From Nesterenkonia marinintestina (GTDB lineage: Bacteria; Actinomycetota; Actinomycetes; Actinomycetales; Micrococcaceae): DNA of 64,000 nucleotides. The stretch covers positions 1-64,000 of the forward strand of contig NZ_JAOEFD010000008.1 in NCBI RefSeq assembly GCF_025420485.1. Reading direction: 5' to 3'. Below, in pieces: positions 33,226-41,517 of the stretch. The translations under genes and the position numbers were made by a program. The stretch's first letter is position 1, and each line of letters begins with the position of its first letter. The notes under the pieces are model-generated. The model had not been told where the DNA came from, ran no database searches, and worked only from the letters and a program-made list of their open reading frames with translations.

Positions 33226-33270
33226 GGAGCCGCCTGCCGGAATCGAACCGGCGACCTATTCATTACGAGT
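33226..33270 (-). repeat. attR: 45-bp repeat inside tRNA-Thr
   Basis: Identical to 24897-24941. Restores the 3' half of tRNA-Thr from the anticodon loop to the acceptor end, so integration leaves the tRNA functional. Confidence 0.93.
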
Positions 33271-33300
33271 GAATCGCTCTGCCGACTGAGCTAAGGCGGC
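33228..33300 (-). tRNA. tRNA-Thr (anticodon CGT), integration site
   Basis: Cloverleaf on the minus strand: acceptor GCCGCCT/AGGCGGC, D-arm GCTCAGTCGGCAGAGC, anticodon stem ATTCA/TGAAT with loop CTCGTAA giving CGT, T-loop GGTTCGATTCC. 73 nt with discriminator T. The 5' half belongs to the host, the 3' half to the element. Confidence 0.96.
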
Positions 33301-33373
33301 CTCCGCGCGTCCGTCGGTGCCCGAAGGATCGGGATCTGACCGGCGGCAGACGCGCAGAAAAGGAGTCTACGCA

Positions 33374-33409
33374 GTGGCCGCCGCGCCGGTCAAAACCCGC
33401 GGCGGCCAC
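33374..33409 (-). terminator. Terminator after the universal stress protein gene
   Basis: Perfect 11-bp stem GTGGCCGCCGC (33374-33384) with its complement (33399-33409), 14-nt loop, about 50 nt beyond the stop. Between stop and hairpin lies a 12-bp tandem repeat CTCTCAGACGCC (33421-33454, nearly three copies). Confidence 0.75.
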
Positions 33410-33459
33410 GCCTCGGAGTGCTCTCAGACGCCCTCTCAGACGCCCTCGCAGACGTCGGC

Positions 33460-34386
33460 TCAGGCGAGGTGATCGTCCTCGTGGACGACCATGACCGGCC
33501 CGTGGGCGCGGTGCAGCACGCTGCGTGACACCGATCCGAGCAGGGTCCCGCTGACCGCTCCCTGGCCGCGTGTCCCGACCACGGTCAGCTGGGCCTGCTT
33601 CGTGGCCTCCAGCATGACCTGGGTCGGCGTGCCGTCGCGCAGCTCCGAGGTGAACTCGACGTCGGGCCGCTGCTCCCGCAGCGTGGTCACCAGGTCGTCG
33701 AGCTGCTCCTGGGAGAACTTGGCGTACCGATCACGCACCTCGTCCTTGCGGGCGGAGAGCTCCGGGTACCACAGCAGCGCCCCGTCCAGCGGGGGCAGAG
33801 CCATCAGGAGCTGCAGTTCGGCTCCCAGGCTCTTCGCCGCATCCGCCGCGGCCAGGCAGGCTACGCGGCTGTGCTCGGAACCGTCCACACCGACGATGAC
33901 CGGCAGGTCCGGCGACGGGAGGTCCTCACCCTCCGCCGCGACGACCACCGTGGGGCACTTCGAGTGGGCGGGGATGGCCGACGCCACCGATCCCAGCAGC
34001 CGTCCGACGAATCCGCCGCGGCCGCGGCTGCCGACGACGGCGATCTCCGCACGCCAGGACAGGTCCAGCATCACCCCGGAGGCGTCGCCGTACTCGAGCC
34101 GATAGTCGACCACGCCGTCGTGGTCGGCCAGCAGTTCGCGTGCGCCGTCGAGCGTGGTCTCAGCGCCGCGGCGCGAGGGGCTGTCCGCGTGGGGATCCAC
34201 CGCCTCGGAGGCCATGCCGGAGACCACATAGGGCACCGTGTAGGCCGTCATCACCGTGAGCTTGGACCCTCGGGCCGACGCCGTGCGCGCCGCCCAGGTG
34301 AGGGCGAGCCGGGCATGGGGGGAACCGTCGTATCCGAGCAGGACACCGAGGTCGGCCTGCTGGCTGGAGTCGGGAGAGTTGGTCAT
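33460..34386 (-). CDS. Universal stress protein with two USP domains
   Basis: A 308-residue cytoplasmic protein made of two tandem USP domains (about 12-152 and 160-305). Both end in the ATP-binding signature G-2X-G-9X-G-S: GSRGRGGFVGRLLGSVAS and GTRGQGAVSGTLLGSVSR. This is the usual actinobacterial two-domain form, often induced in stasis or hypoxia. AAGGAGG precedes the ATG. The gene is alone, with its own terminator. Confidence 0.95.
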   Translation of the reverse strand: MTNSPDSSQQADLGVLLGYDGSPHARLALTWAARTASARGSKLTVMTAYTVPYVVSGMASEAVDPHADSPSRRGAETTLDGARELLADHDGVVDYRLEYGDASGVMLDLSWRAEIAVVGSRGRGGFVGRLLGSVASAIPAHSKCPTVVVAAEGEDLPSPDLPVIVGVDGSEHSRVACLAAADAAKSLGAELQLLMALPPLDGALLWYPELSARKDEVRDRYAKFSQEQLDDLVTTLREQRPDVEFTSELRDGTPTQVMLEATKQAQLTVVGTRGQGAVSGTLLGSVSRSVLHRAHGPVMVVHEDDHLA

Positions 34387-34503
34387 GTGGGGCCTCCTTC
34401 ACGGGCAGTGACCGATGCGGAAGCGCCGTCCGCCTTCGGTGAGGAGGCGACCTCCGCCGAGCACCTCCAGTCTATCCCGTCCGCCCCCGCCGCGCTGGCG
34501 GAC

Positions 34504-36099
34504 TCAGGAGCATTCGGAACGCCCGTCGAAGAGCTCACCGTCGACCAGGAAGTCGTCCATGGCCTCGGTGGCGCATCCCCCCTCCGCTCGGTAGGCGGTA
34601 TGACCTTCGCCCTCATAGATCAGCAGCGACGACGCCGGCACCATCTCATGCATGCTCTCGGCCCACTCCACCGGGGTCGCCGGGTCCCCGGAGGTCCCCA
34701 CGAACAGGATCTCGTCGACGTCGTCGAGCTCCGGCTCCTCTGGCTCATCGCGGGGCTCGATCGGCCATTCGTCACACATGATCGCCGGGTGGCCGAGATA
34801 CGGCCCCAGGACCGGCGCCTCACGGGCGATCGCATCGAACTCGCGCCGGATCTCCCCGTCGGCCTCGGGGACGGGGTAGTCGGCGCACATGATCGCCTGG
34901 CGGGCCATGGTCCCCTGCCAGGAGTAGCTGCCGTCGGCCTCCCGCCCCGCGGCCGCGTCGGACCATGCCAGGAACATGTCGTACTCCCCGTCGTCCACGG
35001 CCGCCCCGAGGGCCTGGGCGAGCAGCGGCCACCCCTCGGAGCTGTACATCGGGAGGATGAATCCCGAGATCAGCATCTCGACCGTCAGGGTGCGGTCCCC
35101 GGACATCTCCACCGGTTCCAGGTGGACGTCGTGGAGCATCTGCTCGACCGATCCGATGATGTCGTCGGCATCGCCGTCGACGGCGCAGTCCTCGAGGTCC
35201 TCGCACCACTGGGCGAAGTCGTCGAGGACGGAGTCGAAGCCGCGGGCCTGCGCCAGACTGATCTCCTGGAGGTCGACGGAGGTGTCCATCATCCCGTCCA
35301 GCACGAAGCGGCCGACGCGGTCGCCGAAGAGCTCCGCATAGGTGATGCCCAGGTGGGTCCCGTAGGAGAATCCCAGGTAGTGGAGCCGCTCCTGACCGAG
35401 TGCGGCACGGATGACGTCCATGTCCCGGGCGGCCGAGTCCGTGTCGACGAACTCCAGCGAGTCCCCGGTCCGCTCCAGGCAGTCCTCGCCGATCTCTCGG
35501 GCCTGCTGCCTGGCCGCGTCCATCTCCCCGGTCGGAGTGTCAGTGTCCTCATCGAAGGCGTCGTCGCCCTCACGGTAGGAGTCCATCTCCTCGTCGGTGA
35601 AGCACTGCACCGGTGCCGAACGATGCACGCCCCGGGGATCGAAGCCCACGAGCGCGAAGTTCTCCTGCAGCCGTGAGGAGAAGGCGTAGCCGCGCATCTC
35701 CGCCACCAGGTCGTAGCCGGACTCGCCGGGCCCGCCAGGATTGGTCAGGAGGAACTCGACGTCCTCGTCCTCCCCGTCGTCCTCGGCATCATCGTCCGCC
35801 TCGTCGTCCGAGGACCCGCCGGACTCCTCCGGGGCGGCGCTGACCAGAGCGATCTCGAGGGTCTCACCCTCCGGGTCCGAGTAGTCCATCGGGACCTCGA
35901 CGGTGGTGCACTCGAGATCCCCCTCGCACTCCTCCCAGGTCGGGTCCTGCTCGTAGAAGGCGGCCAGCTCCTCCGGATGGTCGGCGGCCGGTCCCGACGC
36001 CGTGCCCTCGTCTGCGGCCTCGTCGTCCTCCACCGCTGCGCAGGAGGTCAGGAGCAGGGCCGAGACGGTGAGCAGGGCCGACAGGACGGAGATCCTCAT
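34504..36099 (-). CDS. TAP-like alpha/beta-hydrolase lipoprotein
   Basis: A 531-residue secreted lipoprotein. Signal peptide ending in lipobox LLTSC (Cys20), acidic linker, then an alpha/beta hydrolase with oxyanion-side FDPRGVHRSAPVQC, nucleophile Ser in GFSYGTHLGI, and C-terminal TAP-like part with Asp (VGTSGDPATPVEW) and His (GEGHTAYR). Family members (SlpD/E, Tap) are tripeptidyl aminopeptidases. An acidic insertion (about 85-120) is unusual. The ATG at 36099 overlaps the holB stop as ATGA. Confidence 0.88.
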   Translation of the reverse strand: MRISVLSALLTVSALLLTSCAAVEDDEAADEGTASGPAADHPEELAAFYEQDPTWEECEGDLECTTVEVPMDYSDPEGETLEIALVSAAPEESGGSSDDEADDDAEDDGEDEDVEFLLTNPGGPGESGYDLVAEMRGYAFSSRLQENFALVGFDPRGVHRSAPVQCFTDEEMDSYREGDDAFDEDTDTPTGEMDAARQQAREIGEDCLERTGDSLEFVDTDSAARDMDVIRAALGQERLHYLGFSYGTHLGITYAELFGDRVGRFVLDGMMDTSVDLQEISLAQARGFDSVLDDFAQWCEDLEDCAVDGDADDIIGSVEQMLHDVHLEPVEMSGDRTLTVEMLISGFILPMYSSEGWPLLAQALGAAVDDGEYDMFLAWSDAAAGREADGSYSWQGTMARQAIMCADYPVPEADGEIRREFDAIAREAPVLGPYLGHPAIMCDEWPIEPRDEPEEPELDDVDEILFVGTSGDPATPVEWAESMHEMVPASSLLIYEGEGHTAYRAEGGCATEAMDDFLVDGELFDGRSECS

Positions 36100-37307
36100 C
36101 CGCGACCCCCGGGGCCACCGGCGGGGGCCGGACGGACGGTGGGCAGGAACCGCGTCATCAGCGCCTCCATGGCCAGAAGTGGCGGCACGTTCTGGCCGAT
36201 GCGCATCCGGGCCTGGGAGATCGCATCCAGACATTCCAGGGCCTTCTCAGCCGAGATCGCCTCGGCGTAGTCGGTCAGCTCAGCCCGCAGGTGCTCGTTG
36301 ATCAGCTCCCCGTCGGCGCGCAGCTTCAGACTCAGCACATCCCGGAACACGGCGGTCAGGTCGATGAGCGAGCGGTCCAACGCATCCGCGACGGCGCGCT
36401 TGGCGCGTCGGGTGTGGTCCTCTTCGAGCCGCTTGAACTGGCTGCGCAGCTTCGGTGGCACCTTCTCCTCAGGATCCAGGCCGAGGGAGCGCCGCAGGGA
36501 CGCCTGCTCCTCGACCAGCCGCGCCTCGGCGGCGGAGTCGGCGTCCTCCTTGGTCATCCCGACCAGCCTGCCGGCGGCCTGGACGGCGTCGGAGGCGCGG
36601 CGCACCCGCAGCGGCAGGGTCACCACCTCTTCACGACGACGTCGGACCTCCGGATCGCGCGCCAGACGCCGAGCCACCCCGATGTGGCTCTGCGACGCCC
36701 GTGCGGCGAGGGCCGCCTGTTCTGCGTCCACCCCGTCGCGGGCCTGCAGCAGCTCGGCGACGGCGTCCACGGGCGGGATGCGCAGACTCACCTGTCGGCA
36801 GCGGGAGCGGATCGTCACCAGGACGTCGGCCGGACTCGGGGCGCAGAGGACCCAGACGGTGTGCGGGGGAGGCTCTTCGACGGCCTTGAGCAGCACGTTG
36901 GTGGCGCGTTCGGTCATCCGGTCGGCGTCCTCCACGACGATCACCCGCCGCCGAGAGCCCTGCGGCCGGTCCTGGGCGGTGGAGACCAGGGCGCGGACGT
37001 CCTCGATCCGATAGGTCACGTTCTCCGTGGAGATCAGGGAGACGGAGGGGTGGGAGCCGGCCTCGACGAGTCGGCATGATCTGCAGGTCCCGCATCCGCG
37101 CTCCCACGGGTCCTCGGCCTCACAGTTGAGCGCCGCGGCGAAGGCCCGCGCCGCATTGGAGCGGCCGGAGCCGGGCGGACCGGTCAGCAGCCAGGCGTGC
37201 GACGGAGTCTCCGCGGCGGCCGCGGTGCGGAGCTCGCCGACCACCGCGTCCTGCCCGACCAGCTCGGCGAAGCCGGGCGGCATCCCCCCATCGGTCCGTC
37301 GAGTCAT
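36096..37307 (-). CDS. holB: DNA polymerase III delta-prime subunit
   Basis: Clamp-loader subunit that helps open and load the beta clamp. A 403-residue AAA+ protein: P-loop GPPGSGRS (Arg in place of Lys, common in delta-prime), zinc-type cluster GCGTCRSC, sensor-region VEDADRMTERATNVLLKAVEEPPPHTVWVLCAPS, and the Arg-containing SRCRQVSLR. The ATG at 37307 overlaps the tmk stop as ATGA with GGGAGG upstream; a GTG at 37313 is an alternative. tmk-holB pairing is typical of Actinobacteria. Confidence 0.93.
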   Translation of the reverse strand: MTRRTDGGMPPGFAELVGQDAVVGELRTAAAAETPSHAWLLTGPPGSGRSNAARAFAAALNCEAEDPWERGCGTCRSCRLVEAGSHPSVSLISTENVTYRIEDVRALVSTAQDRPQGSRRRVIVVEDADRMTERATNVLLKAVEEPPPHTVWVLCAPSPADVLVTIRSRCRQVSLRIPPVDAVAELLQARDGVDAEQAALAARASQSHIGVARRLARDPEVRRRREEVVTLPLRVRRASDAVQAAGRLVGMTKEDADSAAEARLVEEQASLRRSLGLDPEEKVPPKLRSQFKRLEEDHTRRAKRAVADALDRSLIDLTAVFRDVLSLKLRADGELINEHLRAELTDYAEAISAEKALECLDAISQARMRIGQNVPPLLAMEALMTRFLPTVRPAPAGGPGGRG

Positions 37308-37945
37308 GTCCACACCTCCCGGAGCTCGTCGACTACGGCGGCGTGGATGTCGTCGGCCGGTCCCGAGGCATCGACCACGAGGTAGCGGGTGGGGTCCTCG
37401 GCGGCACGGTCGAGGAACGCCTCACGCAGACGCCTGTGGAATGCCGCATCCGCAGACTCCATCCGGTCCGCGGCGCCGCCGCGGGAGGTGCGTCGGGCGG
37501 CTGAGACCTCGTGGTCCACGTCGAGCAGCACCGTCAGATCGGGTCGCAGCCCCTGCGTGGCCCAGGCGTTGACGCGCGCGACGTCGTCGGCGCCGAGTCC
37601 GCGGCCGACTCCCTGGTAGGCGATCGAGGAGTCCACGAATCGGTCGCACAGCACCACGGCACCGGACTCGAGGGCGGGAAGGATCCGTTGGGTCACATGG
37701 GCTGCGCGGGAGGCGGCGAAGAGCAGCGCTTCGGTGCGCGGGTCCACCTCGCCCTGCCCGTGGTCCAGCACCAGGGACCGGATGCGCTCCCCGATGTCGG
37801 TCCCGCCGGGCTCACGGGTGCGCTCTACGGTGCGGCCGTCGGCGCGGAGCCGGCGCTCGAGCATGTCGAGCTGAGTCGTCTTCCCTGCGCCGTCGCCGCC
37901 CTCGAACACGACGAACAGACCGCGTGCACCCTCGTCCCTATCCAC
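37304..37945 (-). CDS. tmk: Thymidylate kinase
   Basis: Phosphorylates dTMP to dTDP for DNA synthesis. 213 residues with P-loop EGGDGAGKTTQ (Lys22), DRY-equivalent CDRFVDSSIAYQG, REPGGTDIGERIR, and lid RTSRGGAADRMES. The GTG start at 37945 lies 7 nt after TAGGCT (37953-37958, minus strand) with no Shine-Dalgarno, so it appears leaderless, and gives the usual length. A longer upstream frame exists but lacks support. First gene of tmk-holB-hydrolase operon. Confidence 0.94.
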   Translation of the reverse strand: MDRDEGARGLFVVFEGGDGAGKTTQLDMLERRLRADGRTVERTREPGGTDIGERIRSLVLDHGQGEVDPRTEALLFAASRAAHVTQRILPALESGAVVLCDRFVDSSIAYQGVGRGLGADDVARVNAWATQGLRPDLTVLLDVDHEVSAARRTSRGGAADRMESADAAFHRRLREAFLDRAAEDPTRYLVVDASGPADDIHAAVVDELREVWT

Positions 37946-38042
37946 GGACCCCAGCCTATAGGCCTCCTGCCGGACGACCGTCCGCCGTCCCCACAGGTCC
38001 CAGTCCGTCCGCGCGGAGCACTCCTGCCCTACGCTGAGGATC

Positions 38043-39347
38043 ATGACCCATGAGCGCACCTTCCTGGTCTCCGGCGGACGTGGGCCGCACACCACCGACG
38101 GCGGACACGTCGCAGGCTCTCCGGTGAACCGCGCGGTCGACTTCACCTCGACCTTCGTCCACCGGCACGGCGCCGAGTCTCCCTACGAGTACGCCCGCGA
38201 GGGTGTCCCCTCCTGGGAGCCGCTCGAGCAGGTGCTCGCGGCGTTGGAGGGCGGCACCCGCAGCAGCTGGTCCGGGGACGGAATGGTCGTCACCGCCCAC
38301 GACGCTCCGGTGACGCCCCAGCCCGCAGTCCTGTTCTCCTCCGGGATGGCGGCGATCTCCGCGGCGCTGCATCTGCTGCCCGTCGGGGCGCATCTGATCC
38401 TGCCCAGGCACAGCTATAAGGGGCTCGGAGGACTGGCTCAGCAGATGGCGGACCGGGGGGTGCTCACCGTCCATCGTGTCGACGTCGCCCACACGGACCA
38501 GGTGGTCACCACGCTGTCCGACGTCGCGGCCCTCGCCCAGGCGCAGGAGCAGCAGGTCATGCTGTGGCTGGAGTCCCCGACCAACCCGATGCTCGAGGTC
38601 GCCGACCTGCCCGAACTGATCGCCCAGGCCCGGCGGCGCGGCATGCTCACCGTGGTGGACAACACCTTCGCCACCCCGCTGCGCCAACAGCCCCTGAAGC
38701 ACGGGGCCGACGTCGTCGTCCACTCGGTGACCAAGTTCCTCTCCGGGCACTCGGACCTCATCATGGGTGCGGCCGTCACCTGCGACCCCGAGCTGCACCG
38801 CCGGATGAAGGATCACCAGGCCCTGCACGGCGCCACGCCGGGATCGCTCGACGTCTTCCTCGCCCTGCGCGGACTGCGCACCCTGGCGATCCGGCTGGAC
38901 CAGGCCGAGCGCAACGCCGCGGAGCTGGCCGGGCGCCTGCGGCGGCGGCACGACGCCGGCGAGCCCGGGATCCGCGGAGTCCGTCACCCCAGCCTGCCCA
39001 CCCACCCGCAGCATGAGCGGGCCGCGGCCCAGCTGGGCACCGACCCCGACGAGCACGGCCGCCCCCGCCTCGGCTTCGGCGCGGTGCTGACCCTGGAGCT
39101 GGACGACGCCGCGCTCGCCGACGACGTCGTCGATCGGCTGCGTGTGTGGACGCCGGCGACCAGCCTCGGGGGAGTGGAGTCCCTGGCGGAGCGTCGCGCC
39201 CGGTACCCCGACGAGCCGCCGACCGTCCCGGAGGGGCTGATCCGACTGGCCGTCGGCATCGAGCACGTCGACGACCTCTTCGAGGATCTCCTCACCGCCC
39301 TGCGTGCGGCCGCGGCGGAGTCGGACACGGCCCAGCCGAGCGGCTAG
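38043..39347 (+). CDS. Cystathionine gamma-synthase/lyase family PLP enzyme
   Basis: A 434-residue PLP enzyme of the Cys/Met metabolism family. The Schiff-base Lys231 is in HSVTKFLSGHSD, with SSGMAAISAAL and DNTFATP as cofactor-contacting motifs. It is longer than typical (about 390) because of two small insertions (near 80-92 and 318-342). Whether it makes cystathionine, cleaves it, or handles another substrate cannot be told from sequence. TACGCT (38030-38035) is 7 nt before the ATG, leaderless, divergent from tmk. Confidence 0.85.
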   Translation: MTHERTFLVSGGRGPHTTDGGHVAGSPVNRAVDFTSTFVHRHGAESPYEYAREGVPSWEPLEQVLAALEGGTRSSWSGDGMVVTAHDAPVTPQPAVLFSSGMAAISAALHLLPVGAHLILPRHSYKGLGGLAQQMADRGVLTVHRVDVAHTDQVVTTLSDVAALAQAQEQQVMLWLESPTNPMLEVADLPELIAQARRRGMLTVVDNTFATPLRQQPLKHGADVVVHSVTKFLSGHSDLIMGAAVTCDPELHRRMKDHQALHGATPGSLDVFLALRGLRTLAIRLDQAERNAAELAGRLRRRHDAGEPGIRGVRHPSLPTHPQHERAAAQLGTDPDEHGRPRLGFGAVLTLELDDAALADDVVDRLRVWTPATSLGGVESLAERRARYPDEPPTVPEGLIRLAVGIEHVDDLFEDLLTALRAAAAESDTAQPSG

Positions 39348-39356
39348 CATCGAACC

Positions 39357-39692
39357 ATGCAGTTCCTCTTCTCCGGGCAGTGCTTCCAGCAGGACTCTCT
39401 GACGGGAGTCGTCCGATGCCTCGACGTGCTCTGGATCATGCCCGCCTTCGCCATCGTCTGCCTGGGCGTGGCCGTGCTCGCGCTGGTGCGGTGCGTGCCG
39501 AAGGACTCCCAGCGCTTCGAGATGTCCTTCAAGCGGACCAAGGGGTTCTGGCTGGCGATGACCGGCGGAGCGGTCCTGCTCACGCTGTTCGGCATCTTCC
39601 CGGGGAGCCCGTTCAGCTTCCTGTTCCCGGTGATCGGGGTGATCATGGCCTCGGTGTACCTCGCCGACGTCGAACCCGAGGTGCGCGGCTGA
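39357..39692 (+). CDS. DUF2516-like small membrane protein
   Basis: A 111-residue protein with three hydrophobic segments (LWIMPAFAIVCLGVAVLALV, FWLAMTGGAVLLTLFGIF, FSFLFPVIGVIMASVYLADV). The layout fits DUF2516, an actinobacterial membrane family of unknown function. TAGCAT (39345-39350) is 6 nt before the ATG, leaderless, and it overlaps the end of the upstream gene region. Confidence 0.75.
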   Translation: MQFLFSGQCFQQDSLTGVVRCLDVLWIMPAFAIVCLGVAVLALVRCVPKDSQRFEMSFKRTKGFWLAMTGGAVLLTLFGIFPGSPFSFLFPVIGVIMASVYLADVEPEVRG

Positions 39693-39761
39693 GCCGGCCG
39701 ACCCGACCCACGACCACGCCTGACGACCATCTCCGCACCTGACGAAGGGAAGGCACGCGAC

Positions 39762-40505
39762 GTGACCTACGACCTCATCCTCCTCCGCCACGGACAGAGC
39801 GACTGGAACGAGAAGAACCTGTTCACCGGCTGGGTCGACGTGCCGCTGACCGAGCAGGGCCGTGCGGAGGCCGCCCGCGGCGGTGAGCTGCTGGCCGAGC
39901 ACGACCTGCTCCCCGACGTCGTCCACACCTCGCTGCTGCAGCGCGCCATCACCACCGCCCACCTCTGCCTGGAGGCCGCGGACCGCCTCTGGATCCCGGT
40001 CCGTCGGGACTGGCGGCTCAACGAGCGCCATTACGGGGCCCTGCAGGGCAAGGACAAGGCGGCCATCCGCGAGGAGTACGGCGAGGAGCAGTTCATGACC
40101 TGGCGGCGCTCCTTCGACACCCCGCCGCCCGAACTCGACGCCGACGACGAATACTCCCAGGTCGGCGACCCCCGGTACGCGGACCTCGGAGACGCCGCGC
40201 CGCGCACCGAGTGCCTCAAGGACGTCGTCGAGCGGATGCTGCCCTACTGGGAGGCCTCAGTGGTCCCGGACCTGGGGGAGGGCCGCACCGTGCTGCTCGC
40301 CGCCCACGGCAACTCCCTCCGTGCGCTGGTCAAGCACCTCGATGGGATCTCCGACGCCGACATCGCCGGGCTGAACATCCCCACCGGCATCCCGCTGCAC
40401 TACCGCCTCGGTGAGGACCTCGCTCCGCAGAACCCGGGCGGCACCTACCTGGACCCCGACGCCGCGAAGGACGCCATCGCCGCGGTGGCGAACCAGGGTC
40501 GGTGA
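39762..40505 (+). CDS. gpmA: Phosphoglycerate mutase, 2,3-BPG-dependent
   Basis: Glycolytic enzyme interconverting 3- and 2-phosphoglycerate through a phosphohistidine. 247 residues with LRHGQSDWN (phospho-acceptor His10), [14 protein letters not shown] and the second His in [11 protein letters not shown] start at 39762 with AGGGAAGG upstream. In many Actinobacteria gpmA is adjacent to the phoU/senX3 locus, as here. Confidence 0.97.
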   Translation: MTYDLILLRHGQSDWNEKNLFTGWVDVPLTEQGRAEAARGGELLAEHDLLPDVVHTSLLQRAITTAHLCLEAADRLWIPVRRDWRLNERHYGALQGKDKAAIREEYGEEQFMTWRRSFDTPPPELDADDEYSQVGDPRYADLGDAAPRTECLKDVVERMLPYWEASVVPDLGEGRTVLLAAHGNSLRALVKHLDGISDADIAGLNIPTGIPLHYRLGEDLAPQNPGGTYLDPDAAKDAIAAVANQGR

Positions 40506-40507
40506 TG

Positions 40508-40566
40508 AGGCGCAGCCGGTGACCAGGCGCAGCCGGTGACCAGGCGCAGCCGGTGACCAGGCGCAG
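40508..40566. repeat. 17-bp tandem repeat after gpmA
   Basis: AGGCGCAGCCGGTGACC repeated three times (40508-40524, 40525-40541, 40542-40558) plus AGGCGCAG, starting 2 nt after the stop codon. Probable variable-number repeat in the 3' untranslated region. Confidence 0.9.
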
Positions 40567-40599
40567 ATGAGTCCCGGGCGGCGAGCCGGGCTCAGACGC

Positions 40600-41289
40600 T
40601 CACTGGACCGGAGAGATGGCCGACCGGGCCTGGTCCTCGTCGCCGCGGGAGTCCCACTCGCCGGTGACCAGGTAGTGGACCTTCGCGGCCACGGAGACGC
40701 CGTGGTCGCCGAAGCGCTCGAAGTAGCGGCTGGCCAGGGTGCAGTCCGCCGTGGTCGCGGCCGGGGCGTCCCAGTCCTCGTCCGCCAGGGTGGCGAACAC
40801 CGAGGCGTGCAGCTCGTTGATCTGCTCGTTCAGGGCGGTGATCTGGGCGACCAGGGCGATGTCGCGGGTGCGGAGCAGCTCGGTCACCCGCTCGGAGATG
40901 TCGATGGCGTGCTGGGCCATCTTCTCGAAGGTCGGACGCAGAGCCTCGGGGGTGACCTGGTCCGGGTAGCGCAGACGGACCAGCTGGGCGATGTGCCGGG
41001 CGAGGTCGCCCATCCGCTCCAGGGAGGCGCTCATGCGCAGCGCCCCGACCACGGTGCGCAGGTCGGTGGCCACCGGACCCTGCAGGGCGAGCAGGTCGAT
41101 GGCCCGCTCGTCGATGTCGTTCTGCATGGCGTCGATGCGGCGGTCCGCGGCGATGACCTCTTCGGCCAGCTGCACGTCGGCGGTCTCGAAGGCGCTGCGC
41201 GCGTCGGTCATGGCCGCGGAGACGTACTGAGAGATCTCCACCAGCAGGTCGCCGACGTTCTGCAGGTCTTCCTGAAAGATCTTGCGCAC
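40600..41289 (-). CDS. phoU: Phosphate-transport regulator PhoU
   Basis: A 229-residue all-helical metal-binding protein of two tandem PhoU repeats (about 10-95 and 110-200). Motifs include VIAADRRIDAMQNDIDERAIDLLALQGP in repeat 1 and EMASLERMGDLARHIA-type and RYFERFGDHGVSVA in repeat 2. It links the Pst transporter to the sensor kinase and holds the system off in high phosphate. GTG start at 41289 with AAAGGA upstream. Divergent from senX3-regX3 across a PHO box. Confidence 0.93.
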   Translation of the reverse strand: MRKIFQEDLQNVGDLLVEISQYVSAAMTDARSAFETADVQLAEEVIAADRRIDAMQNDIDERAIDLLALQGPVATDLRTVVGALRMSASLERMGDLARHIAQLVRLRYPDQVTPEALRPTFEKMAQHAIDISERVTELLRTRDIALVAQITALNEQINELHASVFATLADEDWDAPAATTADCTLASRYFERFGDHGVSVAAKVHYLVTGEWDSRGDEDQARSAISPVQ

Positions 41290-41401
41290 CGAGGGGGTCC
41301 TTTCGTCGTCGTCGCACGGACCGAGGCCGCACTCGAGGGGCCCCTTGTCAGGGACCTCTTAGGGGACATCTTGCCAGTCCCGACTGCACACGATGACGCA
41401 T

Positions 41402-41456
41402 ACAGGTGAACAGCCGGGGAAGTCCGGTGTGATCGGCAGGTGAATGGCGGGTGAAC
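41402..41456. promoter_or_regulatory. PHO box: five 11-bp direct repeats between phoU and senX3
   Basis: Units on the plus strand: ACAGGTGAACA (41402-41412), GCCGGGGAAGT, CCGGTGTGATC, GGCAGGTGAAT and GGCGGGTGAAC (41446-41456), exactly contiguous. On the complement the best three read GTTCACCCGCC, ATTCACCTGCC and GATCACACCGG, which fits the actinobacterial PhoP/RegX3 direct-repeat unit. Located upstream of both divergent genes, so both are likely autoregulated targets. Confidence 0.82.
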
Positions 41457-41517
41457 CCCCGGTCGCACCCAGGTCCTGCGGCGACGTCGACGCCCCCTTC
41501 GTCCTAGAGTGTCTGAC

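Larger units (their letters stand above)
24897..33270. mobile_element. 8.4-kb capsid-encoding integrative element in tRNA-Thr (phage satellite-like)
   Basis: Bounded by identical 45-bp repeats at 24897-24941 and 33226-33270, the right one inside intact tRNA-Thr(CGT). Cargo from right: tyrosine integrase, XRE repressor, excisionase-like protein, five small overlapping genes and a RepA-like ATPase, three more small genes, a scaffold-like protein, an HK97-type capsid protein and a SprT-like metalloprotease. No portal, terminase, tail, holin or lysin gene is seen. Most genes face left; only the repressor and integrase face right. The composition fits a phage satellite or a decayed prophage. The intact overlapping frames argue against decay. 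Confidence 0.9.

Noticed and set aside
37956-40031. 691-codon minus-strand frame opposite the transsulfuration enzyme, DUF2516 and gpmA
   Set aside because: Same GC-bias artefact; opposite strand genes are well supported.
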